Shown here piece after piece: positions 41,954 to 50,343 of a stretch of 64,000 nt of DNA. Source of the stretch: an uncultured Opitutaceae bacterium (GTDB taxonomy: Bacteria > Verrucomicrobiota > Verrucomicrobiia > Opitutales > Opitutaceae). A model generated the notes under the pieces. That model was not told where the DNA came from and did no database searches. It was given only the letters and a program-made list of their open reading frames with translations. The translations under genes and the position numbers were made by a program. The stretch's first letter is position 1, and each line of letters begins with the position of its first letter. The stretch spans positions 31,988 through 95,987 of the forward strand of contig CAITEC010000042.1 of NCBI GenBank assembly GCA_903891325.1. Reading direction: 5' to 3'.

Positions 41954-42926
41954 GGCTGATTCCCAATTACCGAAGTACCTGATCGACCTGTCCCGGGTCA
42001 AACCGGGCTTCCACCGGCGCCGCCTGGAGCGGGACGGCGTTGGTTTCGACCTCTTCATCTGGCGCGGCGGCCCCGGCCCGGTCCTGCTGGTCAACGGGGC
42101 GACGCATGGCGACGAGTACGAGGGTCCCACGCTGCTCAGCCGCTGGGTCCGCGACTGGCGGCCGAAGCGGCTGGCGGGCGCGGTCGTCATGGTGCCGGTC
42201 CTCAACGAGCCGGCGTTCTTTGCGGGACAGCGCTGCAACCCTGACGATCGCGCGAACCTGGCGCGGAGTTTTCCGGGGAAGCGACGGGGCAATCCCACCG
42301 AGCGGCTCGCCGCCCTCTTTGACCAGCAGGTCCTCGCCCAGGCCACGCACTACGCGGACCTGCACAGCGCCGGCGCGGCCTACGAGCTGAAGCCCTGGTC
42401 CGGCCACGTCTCCGGGATCGGCGGCAAAGTCGAGCGGACGCAGCGCGAGATGTCGGCCTGCTTCGACCACTTCTGGTGCTGGGCGGGCCCCTACCTGCCC
42501 GGCCGGACGCTGAGCGCGGCCTGCCTGCGCGGGATTCCCGGCACCTATGTGGAATGCCGGGGCTGCGGGGACGTGGACGGCGGCGACCTCCGCGCGATCG
42601 ACGAGGGCCTGCGGTCCCTCATCGGGCTGCTCGGCATCACGGCGGGCCCCCGCCGGCGGCTGCGCCCGCAGTTCACCCGGATCTCGCGAAACGCGGACGA
42701 CACGCACCTGCAACTGCATCATCCCTCGCCGCACGACGGGCTCTACATACCCCTGGCCCCGATTAACCGGAAGGTCCGCCGCGGGGCGATCCTCGGCCGG
42801 GTGCTGTCCCTGGACGGGAAGAAGGAGACGGACGTCCCGGCGATCCGCGGGGGACGCGTGGTCATGATCCGCCGCCAGCGCTCGGTCCGGAAGGGCGACG
42901 CGCTCGCCGTGGTCGTGCCCTTCTAG
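41952..42926 (+). CDS. Succinylglutamate desuccinylase/aspartoacylase-family zinc hydrolase
   Basis: This 324-residue M14-like amidohydrolase shows the zinc ligands His52 and Glu55 in NGATHGDEYEG and His138 in YADLHSAGA. A C-terminal beta domain follows (IPLAPINRKVRRGAIL). Family members remove acyl groups from amino acids, e.g. N-acetylaspartate or succinylglutamate. The start at 41952 lies inside the CATG shared with the mutarotase-like gene; an in-frame TTG at 41913 is an alternative. It is convergent with an SDR gene six bases away. Confidence 0.88.
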   Translation: MADSQLPKYLIDLSRVKPGFHRRRLERDGVGFDLFIWRGGPGPVLLVNGATHGDEYEGPTLLSRWVRDWRPKRLAGAVVMVPVLNEPAFFAGQRCNPDDRANLARSFPGKRRGNPTERLAALFDQQVLAQATHYADLHSAGAAYELKPWSGHVSGIGGKVERTQREMSACFDHFWCWAGPYLPGRTLSAACLRGIPGTYVECRGCGDVDGGDLRAIDEGLRSLIGLLGITAGPRRRLRPQFTRISRNADDTHLQLHHPSPHDGLYIPLAPINRKVRRGAILGRVLSLDGKKETDVPAIRGGRVVMIRRQRSVRKGDALAVVVPF

Positions 42927-42931
42927 AAGAT

Positions 42932-43678
42932 TCATGCGAGGAGGCCCCCGTCGACGGTCCAGGTGGATCCGGTGACGAAGCCGGCGCCGTCCGAGCAGAG
43001 GAATCCCACGACCGACGCGACGTCGGTTGGCCGGCCCTGGCCCAGTGGCGTCTTGTTGAACACGTCGGCGCCGACGCCTCGGGCCTTCATCTGGCGCTCC
43101 AGCTCGTCGGAGGAGTCGATCCGGATGTCGCCCGGCGCCACGGCAACCACGCGAATCCGGTCGGCGGCCAGCTCCCGGGCCAGCGATTGGGTGACGGACA
43201 CGACTGCGGCCTTCGTCGCCGCGTAGACCACCGCCCCTTCCTGCGGCCGGAAGGAATTGACGGATGCAATGTTCACGATGATCCCGCCGCCCGCCCGCCT
43301 GAGATGCGGGACAGCCGCCTGCGAGCAGAAGAGGACGCCGCCGACGTTGACCCGGAAGAGCAGGTCCAGGTGCGCCGCATCGATCTCCCCGAGCTTGCGC
43401 CCGGCGCCCACCCCGGAAATCGCGGCGTTGTTGACGAGGACGTCCACGCCGCCCAGCCGTTCGGCGGCCTCGTCCACGAAGCGCCGGCACTGCGCCGCGT
43501 CCCCGACATCCACGCGCAGCGCGATAACACGGTCCCCGTGCCGGGCCACCAAATCAGCCGCAACGGACGGATCGGGCTGCCCGACCGCCACGCGTCCCCC
43601 GCGCGCCAGGAACTCCTCGGTGATCGCCCGCCCGATGTTGGTCGCTCCTCCCGTGACAATGGCCCGCAGCGTTTTCAT
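42932..43678 (-). CDS. Short-chain dehydrogenase/reductase (SDR), second
   Basis: This 248-residue NAD(P)-dependent oxidoreductase has the cofactor loop TGGATNIGRAITEEFL, the NNAAISG strand, Ser in VNIASVNSF and Tyr-Lys in YAATKAAV. The end TGSTWTVDGGLLA is classical. It resembles 3-oxoacyl-ACP or sugar dehydrogenases, and the surrounding sugar-acid genes favour the latter. It is convergent with the aspartoacylase-like gene and stands next to a repeat-rich gap with a truncated toxin locus. Confidence 0.9.
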   Translation of the reverse strand: MKTLRAIVTGGATNIGRAITEEFLARGGRVAVGQPDPSVAADLVARHGDRVIALRVDVGDAAQCRRFVDEAAERLGGVDVLVNNAAISGVGAGRKLGEIDAAHLDLLFRVNVGGVLFCSQAAVPHLRRAGGGIIVNIASVNSFRPQEGAVVYAATKAAVVSVTQSLARELAADRIRVVAVAPGDIRIDSSDELERQMKARGVGADVFNKTPLGQGRPTDVASVVGFLCSDGAGFVTGSTWTVDGGLLA

Positions 43679-43740
43679 TGGTTATACCCGTGGGATTAAT
43701 CCCAAACATTCCGCCAGGTGCAAGACAAGGGGGGCAGTTG

Positions 43741-43823
43741 CAGAAACCTGAAACCTGAGACCAGAGACCTGAAATTCAATACCCCCCCCAACGGATCGTT
43801 GTCCGATGTAGCCGGGGTCCTAT
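43741..43823. repeat. Heptamer arm plus short TAGCCGG unit
   Basis: 43741-43776 holds CAGAAA, CCTGAAA, CCTGAGA, CCAGAGA and CCTGAAA units, a single left arm with AATTCAATA after it and no right arm. At 43806-43823 is an 18-bp short form of the TAGCCGG palindrome (ATGTAGCC, GGGGTCCTAT), which could arise from the 40-bp unit by internal deletion. The unit ends three bases before the higA stop. Confidence 0.75.
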
Positions 43824-43826
43824 TCG

Positions 43827-44138
43827 CTATGCAGCCACTCGATGCGGGCGAATCTTCTGTATCTGCTTGCCGATCTTCCGCTCGGCTTCCTCGATGTCAT
43901 ACATCTCCTGCAAGTTGAGCCAGAATTGCGCGCTAATGCCGAAATACCGGGCAAGACGAAGGGCCATGTCGGCCGTGACGCCCCGACGACCGTTAACCAC
44001 GTCGCTGACGGTGCTTTCGGAAACGCCTATCTCCTTGGCGAGCCGGTATTGCGAAATACCCAACGATTTAAGGAAGTCCTCCAGCAAAACGTCGCCCGGG
44101 TGGACATTGGGAATACGGGCCTGTGTTTTCTTGCTCAT
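43827..44138 (-). CDS. higA: HigA-family antitoxin
   Basis: This 103-residue protein is a VapI/HigA-type antitoxin: HPGDVLLEDFLKSLGISQYRLAKEIGVSESTVSDVVNG is the standard opening with its helix-turn-helix, followed by ADMALRLARYFGISAQFWLNLQ. It should bind and neutralise HigB and repress the operon. It sits 12 bases after the remnant of higB, the typical toxin-first order. As the toxin lacks its N-terminal half, the antitoxin is an orphan. The segment is AT-richer than its neighbours. Confidence 0.92.
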   Translation of the reverse strand: MSKKTQARIPNVHPGDVLLEDFLKSLGISQYRLAKEIGVSESTVSDVVNGRRGVTADMALRLARYFGISAQFWLNLQEMYDIEEAERKIGKQIQKIRPHRVAA

Positions 44139-44150
44139 GGTGGGATTGGT

Positions 44151-44282
44151 TCAGTGGTAATCGACTATTTCAACATCGTGAACGCCGTCTTGGGCCCAGC
44201 GAAAGCATATCCGGTACTTGTCATTGATCCAGATCGCATGCTGGCCCGCGCGGTCGGCCTTTAGGGCATGCAGAAAGCGGTC
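44151..44282 (-). pseudogene. higB: 5'-truncated HigB toxin
   Basis: Translating the minus strand gives DRFLHALKADRAGQH, then AIWINDKYRICFRW and a DVEIVDYH end. This is the C-terminal half of HigB, which usually has about 90 residues. In frame upstream there is a stop at 44283-44285, inside a heptamer-type repeat (CAGAAAGCGG, TCTCAGG, TTTCTG). The N-terminal half and start are absent. The frame is otherwise intact, so the loss looks recent. Confidence 0.8.
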
Positions 44283-47200
44283 TCAGGTTTCTGCAAAGTG
44301 CGGTTTCTGCAAGGCCGCCGCTTATTGACTCGGCGGCCCAAGTTGTCGAACGTTCGCAAACCTCAATTGAGACGCCTACCCCAGACAACGTCCATTGGCT
44401 CCGCGGTGCTCGCGTTTGCCGCGCTTGGGCTCGTCGGTTCATGGGGATGCGCGCGCCGCGCCGTTGCGCCGCCGGCTCCGGCGCCCGCGGCGCCGCCGGC
44501 CCCGCTCACCTTCAACCAGGACATCGAGCCCATCCTCTCCGAAAACTGCTTCACCTGCCACGGGCCCGACCCCGGGCCGCGGAAGGCCGGGCTCAGGCTC
44601 GACCGGGCGGAATTCGCGCTTGCCCCGCACGGGAAGAGCACCGCCGCCATCCTCCCGGGAGATCCCGACCACAGCCCGCTGGTCCAGCGGGTCGAGGCGA
44701 GGGAGGACAAGAAGATCATGCCCCCGCCGGAGGCGCACAAGACCCTCACGGCGGCGCAGATCGCCGTCCTGCGCCGCTGGGTCGCGGAAGGTGCCCGCTA
44801 CCAGGAGCACTGGTCGTTCATTCCGCCGACGCTTCCGACCCCGCCCGCGGTGAGTGACGCGGGCTGGCCGCGCAACGACATTGACCGCTTCATCCTGGCG
44901 CGCCTGGAAAAGGAGCACCTCCGGCCCTCCCCGGAGGCCGATCGCGCCACGCTGATCCGGCGCGTCACCTATGACCTGACGGGACTTCCGCCGTCCCCGG
45001 CCGAGGTGGACGCCTTCGTGAACGACCCCTCGCCCGCGGCCTACGACTCGGTCATCGACCGGCTCCTCGCCAGCCCCCGCTTTGGCGAGCACCGCGCGCA
45101 CTACTGGCTCGACGTGGCCCGCTACGGCGACACGCACGGGCTGCACCTGGACAGTTACCGCAGCATGTGGCCCTACCGGGACTACGTGGTCCGCTCCTAC
45201 AACGAGAACAAGCCCTTCGACCGGTTCATCCGCGAGCAATTGGCCGGCGACCTCCTGCCGGCGCGGACGATCGACCAGCTGGTGGCCACGGCATTCGTCC
45301 GCGCGGGGGTGAGCAGCGGCGAGGGCGGGACCATCATCGAGGAGCTCCGGGTCAACAACCAGCGCGAGCGCACCGAGATGCTCGGGGCGGCCTTCCTGGG
45401 CCTGACCACGGGCTGCGCGGTGTGCCACGACCACAAGTTCGACCCGACGACGCAGAGGGATTTTTACCGGCTCACGGCCTTCTTCAACAACATCAACGAA
45501 AGCCCGTCCAATGACGACCGGGCCGACTGGCCGCCCTCCATCCAGGTGCCCAGGCCCGCGAACCGGGCCGCCTACGAGCGCGTCCTCGCGGAAAAGTCCG
45601 ACGTCCTCGCCGCGCTTGCGGCGCGGCGTTCGCGCGAGCGGGAGCGGGTCGCCGCCTGGGTTGCCGGGGGTCGGACCGTCCCCGCCGCGGTTTCAACGGC
45701 CGGGCTGGCCGTCCGCCTGCGTTTCGACGAGCAGCGGGGCGCAACCTTTGAAAATTCCGCGCCGCACCCGGCCTTCGCCTCCGTCACCACCACGGGAGGC
45801 GCCCCGATCTGGGGCGAGGACACCTGGTTCTGGCCCTCCGCCCGGCTGGAGACCAGCACCCGGCTGGAGCTTCCGGACGTCGGCGACCGCGAGTGGGACC
45901 AGGCCTTCTCCGTCGGCGCCTGGGTGATGCCCCGGCTTGAGACGGCTGCATCCTTCAGCCCGAAGATGGGCGCAATCCTGGCGCGGATCGATCCCGGGAG
46001 CAACGGCCGCGGCTGGGAGGCGATCTTCGACAATGGCAAGCTCGCCTTCCGGCTGGTCCACGAGTGGCCGGACAACGCGATCGCGGTGGAGACTGAGGAC
46101 TACGTCCTGAAGCGGGGCCGCTGGGACCACTTTCTTGTCACGTACGACGGCAGCGGCACCGCCGAGGGCCTGCGGGTTTATGTCGACGGCCGGCTTCAGC
46201 GGGTGGTCATCGGCCGGGACAGCCTCGAGGGCTCCGTCAGGGCGCCGGGCCCGCTGCGCTTCGGCCAGGAGGCCCCCGACAAGCTCGTCCTGAGGCAGAC
46301 GCGCTACCAGGACTTGCGATTCTACAACCGGGAGCTGGACGCCGTCGAGGCGCCGCGGCTCGCCTACGCGGAGTGGGTCGCCGAGATCATCCGCCGGAAA
46401 CCGCCGTCATCGTGGAACGAGGACGAGTTCAAGGCGGTGAGCGACTACTTTTACACCAACGTCGATCCGGACTCCGTGGCGCTCGCGGCCCGGCTCCCGG
46501 CGCTGCAGGCGGAGCTGGACCGGCTTTCGGGCCGCAGCGACGACATGGAGCGGATCAACAAGATGCGCTATTCCAACGACACGAACAAGACGCTGGCGCT
46601 CACGACGAAGGACGGCGACATCGTGCTTGTCTGCGAGGAGAGCCCGCGGCTGGCCTATGCCGATGTCCTCGCCCGGGGGGTCTACACCAACCGGATCGAG
46701 CGCGTCCGTCCCGCCATCCCCCACTTCCTCCCGCAATTGCCCGAGGGGGCGCCGCTCAACCGGCTCGGGCTGGCCGACTGGATCGTGAGTGCAGCCAACC
46801 CCCTCACGGCCCGGTTGACCGTGAACCGGATGTGGCAGGAGCTCTTCGGGATGGGCCTTGTCGAGACGACCGAGGACTTCGGGATCATGGGCGCGCACCC
46901 CTCGCACCCCGAGCTGCTCGACTGGCTGGCCGTTGACTTCCGTGAGCACGGCTGGGACGTGAAGCGCTTCTACCGGCAGATCGTCGCCTCGGCGACCTAC
47001 CGGCAGTCCGCCCGGATCACCCCGGAGCTGCTGGAGAAGGACCCGAAGAACCGCCTTCTCGCGCGCGGCCCGCGGTTCCGCATGGACGCGGAGATGCTCC
47101 GCGACACGGTGCTGGCCGCGAGCGGCCTTCTTTCGCCGGCGATCGGCGGCCCCCCGGTCAAACCCTACCAGCCGGGCGGGGTGTGGGAGGCCGGCGGCTA

Positions 47201-47702
47201 CCCGACGGCGAACACGACCTATTACCAGCAGGACCACGGCGACGCCTTGTACCGGCGAAGCGTCTACACCTTCTGGAAGCGGATGGCGACGATGCCGGAC
47301 ATGGACGCCCTGGACGCCCCGCCGCGGGACGGGAGCTGCACGCGGCGGCAGCGGACCAACACGCCCCTCCAGGCGCTGGTGGCGATGAACGATCCCCTTT
47401 GGCTGGAGGCGGCGCGCTCGCTGGCCGAGCGCGTCATGCTGCGGGACGCGGCCGACGACCGGCGGCTCGACGACATCGCCGGGCTGCTCCTGGCCCGGCC
47501 CTGGCGCCCGGCCGAGCGGGCGGTCCTGGAAACTGTCCTCGGCCAGTTCAGGGAAACCTACGACCACGACCTGCCGGCCGCCCGGGAGCTTGTCTCCGTC
47601 GGCGAATCCCGCCCGAATCCTGCGTTGCCCGCGAACGAAGTTGCGGCATGGATGCTGGTTGCCAGCACCGCATTCAACCTGGACGCCACCATGAACAAAT
47701 GA
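44268..47702 (+). CDS. Planctomycete-type cytochrome/DUF1549/LamG/DUF1553 protein
   Basis: This large envelope protein (1144 residues from the ATG at 44268) has a signal-like helix near residues 42-60, then a c-type heme motif (Cys94, Cys97, His98 in ENCFTCHGPD). DUF1549 follows (NDIDRFILARLEKEHL, RFGEHRAHYWLDVARYGDTHG), then a LamG-like sugar-binding fold (LRVYVDGRLQRVVIG, about 480-680), and DUF1553 (PNRLGLADWIVSAANPLTARLTVNRMWQ-type end). Such proteins are common in Planctomycetota and Verrucomicrobiota beside DUF1501 proteins and are thought to act on polysaccharides, without proof. In-frame TTGs at 44343 and 44367 are alternative starts, since the first 25 residues arise from repeat sequence. 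It overlaps the next gene by four bases. Confidence 0.9.
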   Translation: MQKAVSGFCKVRFLQGRRLLTRRPKLSNVRKPQLRRLPQTTSIGSAVLAFAALGLVGSWGCARRAVAPPAPAPAAPPAPLTFNQDIEPILSENCFTCHGPDPGPRKAGLRLDRAEFALAPHGKSTAAILPGDPDHSPLVQRVEAREDKKIMPPPEAHKTLTAAQIAVLRRWVAEGARYQEHWSFIPPTLPTPPAVSDAGWPRNDIDRFILARLEKEHLRPSPEADRATLIRRVTYDLTGLPPSPAEVDAFVNDPSPAAYDSVIDRLLASPRFGEHRAHYWLDVARYGDTHGLHLDSYRSMWPYRDYVVRSYNENKPFDRFIREQLAGDLLPARTIDQLVATAFVRAGVSSGEGGTIIEELRVNNQRERTEMLGAAFLGLTTGCAVCHDHKFDPTTQRDFYRLTAFFNNINESPSNDDRADWPPSIQVPRPANRAAYERVLAEKSDVLAALAARRSRERERVAAWVAGGRTVPAAVSTAGLAVRLRFDEQRGATFENSAPHPAFASVTTTGGAPIWGEDTWFWPSARLETSTRLELPDVGDREWDQAFSVGAWVMPRLETAASFSPKMGAILARIDPGSNGRGWEAIFDNGKLAFRLVHEWPDNAIAVETEDYVLKRGRWDHFLVTYDGSGTAEGLRVYVDGRLQRVVIGRDSLEGSVRAPGPLRFGQEAPDKLVLRQTRYQDLRFYNRELDAVEAPRLAYAEWVAEIIRRKPPSSWNEDEFKAVSDYFYTNVDPDSVALAARLPALQAELDRLSGRSDDMERINKMRYSNDTNKTLALTTKDGDIVLVCEESPRLAYADVLARGVYTNRIERVRPAIPHFLPQLPEGAPLNRLGLADWIVSAANPLTARLTVNRMWQELFGMGLVETTEDFGIMGAHPSHPELLDWLAVDFREHGWDVKRFYRQIVASATYRQSARITPELLEKDPKNRLLARGPRFRMDAEMLRDTVLAASGLLSPAIGGPPVKPYQPGGVWEAGGYPTANTTYYQQDHGDALYRRSVYTFWKRMATMPDMDALDAPPRDGSCTRRQRTNTPLQALVAMNDPLWLEAARSLAERVMLRDAADDRRLDDIAGLLLARPWRPAERAVLETVLGQFRETYDHDLPAARELVSVGESRPNPALPANEVAAWMLVASTAFNLDATMNK

Positions 47703-49252
47703 AGGAGCCAGCCCCCAGTCCCTGTTCGGACCACCACGGCGAGGGACCGACGGTGTACGACCTGCCGGGCGTTCCCCTGGCCCTGCGCGAGCAGTGGCGG
47801 GCCCTGGAGTCGCGGCGCCACTTTCTCGGACGGATGGGAAAGACGCTCGGCTGGGCGGGGCTCGCCTCGCTCGTGGGCGACGGTCTGCTCTCGGGCGCCG
47901 CGCGCGCGGCGGACACCGGCGGCATTCCCTCGCCGGAGTCCATCCGGCTCCCGAATTTTGCGCCGAGGGCCAAGCGCTGCATCTACCTTTTCATGGCGGG
48001 CGGCCCGCCCCAGATGGACCTCTGGGACTACAAGCCGGGACTTCCCGCCCTCTTCGACAAGGACCTCCCGGACTCCGTCCGGGGCGGCCAGGTGCTGACG
48101 GGGATGACCGCCGGCCAGTCGCGCTTCCCGATCGCCCCGCCGCACTGGGGCTTCAGCATCCGGGGAAACTGCCGGCGGCCGGTCAGCGACCTGCTGCCCT
48201 ACACTGGCCGGATTGTCGACGACCTCACGCTCGTCCACTCGGTCCACACCGACGCCTTCAACCACGAGCCGGCCATCCTGCTGATGAACACCGGCAACAT
48301 GGTGCCCGGGAAGCCGTCCATGGGGGCCTGGCTTTCCTACGGCCTGGGCAGCATGAACCGGAACCTGCCGGCCTTCGTCGTCCTCAATTCCAAGCTGACG
48401 GTCGGCAACAAGCAGCCGATCTCCCCGCGGCTGTGGGGAAGCGGGTATCTGTCCAGTGAATACGCAGGCGTGCCCTTTCGCGTCCAGGGGGCGCCCGTCC
48501 TCTATCTCGGCGACCCGAAGGGGATGAGCCACGAGACGCGGCGCCGGCTGATCGACGGGGTGAACCGGATCAACCAGCTCACCTACGAGGAAATCGGCGA
48601 CCCGGAGACCCACGCCCGGATCAGCGAGTACGAGATGGCCTTCCGGATGCAGACCTCGGTGCCCGAGCTCGCCGACATGGCCGACGAGCCGCAGTCCACC
48701 TGGGACCTCTACGGGGCCGACGCGCGGGAGCCGGGCACCTTCGCCTACAACTGCCTCCTCGCCCGCCGGATGGCCGAGCGGGGGGTGCGCTACACGCAGA
48801 TCTACAAGCGCGGATGGGATGTCCACGGGGGCTGCGTGCACGACCTGCCGACCCTCTGCCGGGAGACCGACCAGGCGTCGTACGCGCTGGTCACCGACCT
48901 GAAGCGGCGCGGGCTGCTGGACGACACGCTGGTCCTTTGGGGCGGGGAGTTCGGGCGGACGATCTACAGCCAGGGCGGCCTGAGCCGCCACGAGTACGGC
49001 CGCGACCACCATCCGCGATGCTTCACGATGTGGATGGCCGGCGGCGGCGCGAAGCCGGGGATCGCCTACGGCCAGACCGACGATTACTCCTACAACATCG
49101 TCCGGGACGACGTGCACGTGCGCGACTTCAACGCGACGGTGCTCCACCTGCTGGGCATCGACCACAACCGGCTGACCTTCAAGTTCCAGGGGCTGGACCA
49201 GAAGATGACCGGCCCGGTGCCGGCGAGCGTGGTGAACGGGCTGATCGCGTGA
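47699..49252 (+). CDS. DUF1501 protein, Tat-type signal
   Basis: This 517-residue protein belongs to DUF1501, a sulfatase-like fold always found beside DUF1549/DUF1553 proteins. ESRRHFLGRMG near residue 40 is a twin-arginine motif followed by a hydrophobic stretch and AARAAD, so it is probably exported folded. AKRCIYLFMAGGPPQMDLWDYKPGL and GGEFGRTIYSQ are diagnostic. A function in polymer degradation or cell-surface chemistry is proposed for such pairs but unproven. The ATG overlaps the stop of the upstream gene, and the next gene follows after 14 bases. Confidence 0.9.
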   Translation: MKEPAPSPCSDHHGEGPTVYDLPGVPLALREQWRALESRRHFLGRMGKTLGWAGLASLVGDGLLSGAARAADTGGIPSPESIRLPNFAPRAKRCIYLFMAGGPPQMDLWDYKPGLPALFDKDLPDSVRGGQVLTGMTAGQSRFPIAPPHWGFSIRGNCRRPVSDLLPYTGRIVDDLTLVHSVHTDAFNHEPAILLMNTGNMVPGKPSMGAWLSYGLGSMNRNLPAFVVLNSKLTVGNKQPISPRLWGSGYLSSEYAGVPFRVQGAPVLYLGDPKGMSHETRRRLIDGVNRINQLTYEEIGDPETHARISEYEMAFRMQTSVPELADMADEPQSTWDLYGADAREPGTFAYNCLLARRMAERGVRYTQIYKRGWDVHGGCVHDLPTLCRETDQASYALVTDLKRRGLLDDTLVLWGGEFGRTIYSQGGLSRHEYGRDHHPRCFTMWMAGGGAKPGIAYGQTDDYSYNIVRDDVHVRDFNATVLHLLGIDHNRLTFKFQGLDQKMTGPVPASVVNGLIA

Positions 49253-49266
49253 ACGGGGACGCCCGG

Positions 49267-50343
49267 ATGCGGAACCGACGCTCATTCCTCAGGGAGGCGA
49301 TGCTGGCCGCCGCGGGGCTGGCGGTCCTCCCGCGGATCAGCCTGCGCGCCGCCGACAAAACCGGCGCGCGCCCGCCGATCACGGGCTCGGGCGAGCACAC
49401 CTACGAGTGCCTGCATGACTGGCTGCAGCCCCCGGAGGGACTCCTCTGGGGCGAGACGCACGCCCTCTGCGAGGACGAGGAGGGGAACCTCTATGTCGGG
49501 CACACCGTCCACAAGGACAGCCGGCGGGGCGAGGCGATCGTCGCCTACGACGCGCAGGGCCGCTTCATCCGCGCGTTCGGGAGCGAATTTCGCGGGGGGG
49601 CCCACGGGCTGGCGCTGCACCGGGAGCCGGAAGGCGTCTTCCTCTACCACTCCGACATTCTCCACTGCACCACGGCGAAGCTCACGCTGGGCGGGGAACT
49701 GGTCTGGAAGCGCGGCTACCCGCGGGAGGACCGCGAGTACGGGGCGCGCCCGATTGCCTACCGGCCCACGAACATCGCCTTCAGCCCCGGCGGGGATTAC
49801 TTTGTCGCCGACGGCTACGGCTCAAGCCACGTCCTGCGCTACGCCGCCGACGGGCGCTTCCTGGGCGAGGTCGGCCGGCGGCTGGAGGGAAAGTCCGGTC
49901 GCGACGCCCCGGACGGGGCGCTCAGCACGCCGCACAGCCTCTGGGTCGACCTGAGGGGCGCCGCCCCGGTGCTGGCGGTCGCGGATCGGAGCAATCACCG
50001 GATCCAGGCCTTCGGGATGGACGGCGCCCACCGGCTCACCGTCAAGGACCGGAGGCTGCGGCTTCCCTGCCACTGCCACACCCGGGGCGACTGGATGGTC
50101 TGCCCGGATCTTGACAGCCAGGTCTGCATCCTCGACCGCGACTACCGCATCGTCGCCCAGCTCGGCGACGGGAAGCCGCACAACGGGGCATTCGGATCGC
50201 GGCGGACCCAGTCCCGGGCGCAGTTCACGCCCGGCGAATTCATCCACCCGCACGACGCGATTTTCCTGGGGAACGGGGACATCCTCGTCTCCGAGTGGCT
50301 GCCGATCGGCCGCATCACCCGCCTGAGGCGGGTGTCCGGGTGA
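49267..50343 (+). CDS. Exported NHL/beta-propeller protein, Tat-type signal
   Basis: This 358-residue protein has a twin-arginine signal (RNRRSFLREAMLAAAGLAVLP) and blades of an NHL/six-bladed propeller: EGNLYVGHTVHKDS, HGLALHREPEG, NIAFSPGGDYFVADGYGS, PVLAVADRSNHRIQAF and HPHDAIFLGNGDILVSEW. The repeated 'VADR-NHRIQ-F' pattern is typical. Propellers of this kind bind polymers or partner proteins. I prefer the ATG at 49267 to the GTG at 49249 because GGGGA precedes it. It is in the same operon as the DUF1501 gene and overlaps the next gene by four bases. Confidence 0.8.
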   Translation: MRNRRSFLREAMLAAAGLAVLPRISLRAADKTGARPPITGSGEHTYECLHDWLQPPEGLLWGETHALCEDEEGNLYVGHTVHKDSRRGEAIVAYDAQGRFIRAFGSEFRGGAHGLALHREPEGVFLYHSDILHCTTAKLTLGGELVWKRGYPREDREYGARPIAYRPTNIAFSPGGDYFVADGYGSSHVLRYAADGRFLGEVGRRLEGKSGRDAPDGALSTPHSLWVDLRGAAPVLAVADRSNHRIQAFGMDGAHRLTVKDRRLRLPCHCHTRGDWMVCPDLDSQVCILDRDYRIVAQLGDGKPHNGAFGSRRTQSRAQFTPGEFIHPHDAIFLGNGDILVSEWLPIGRITRLRRVSG

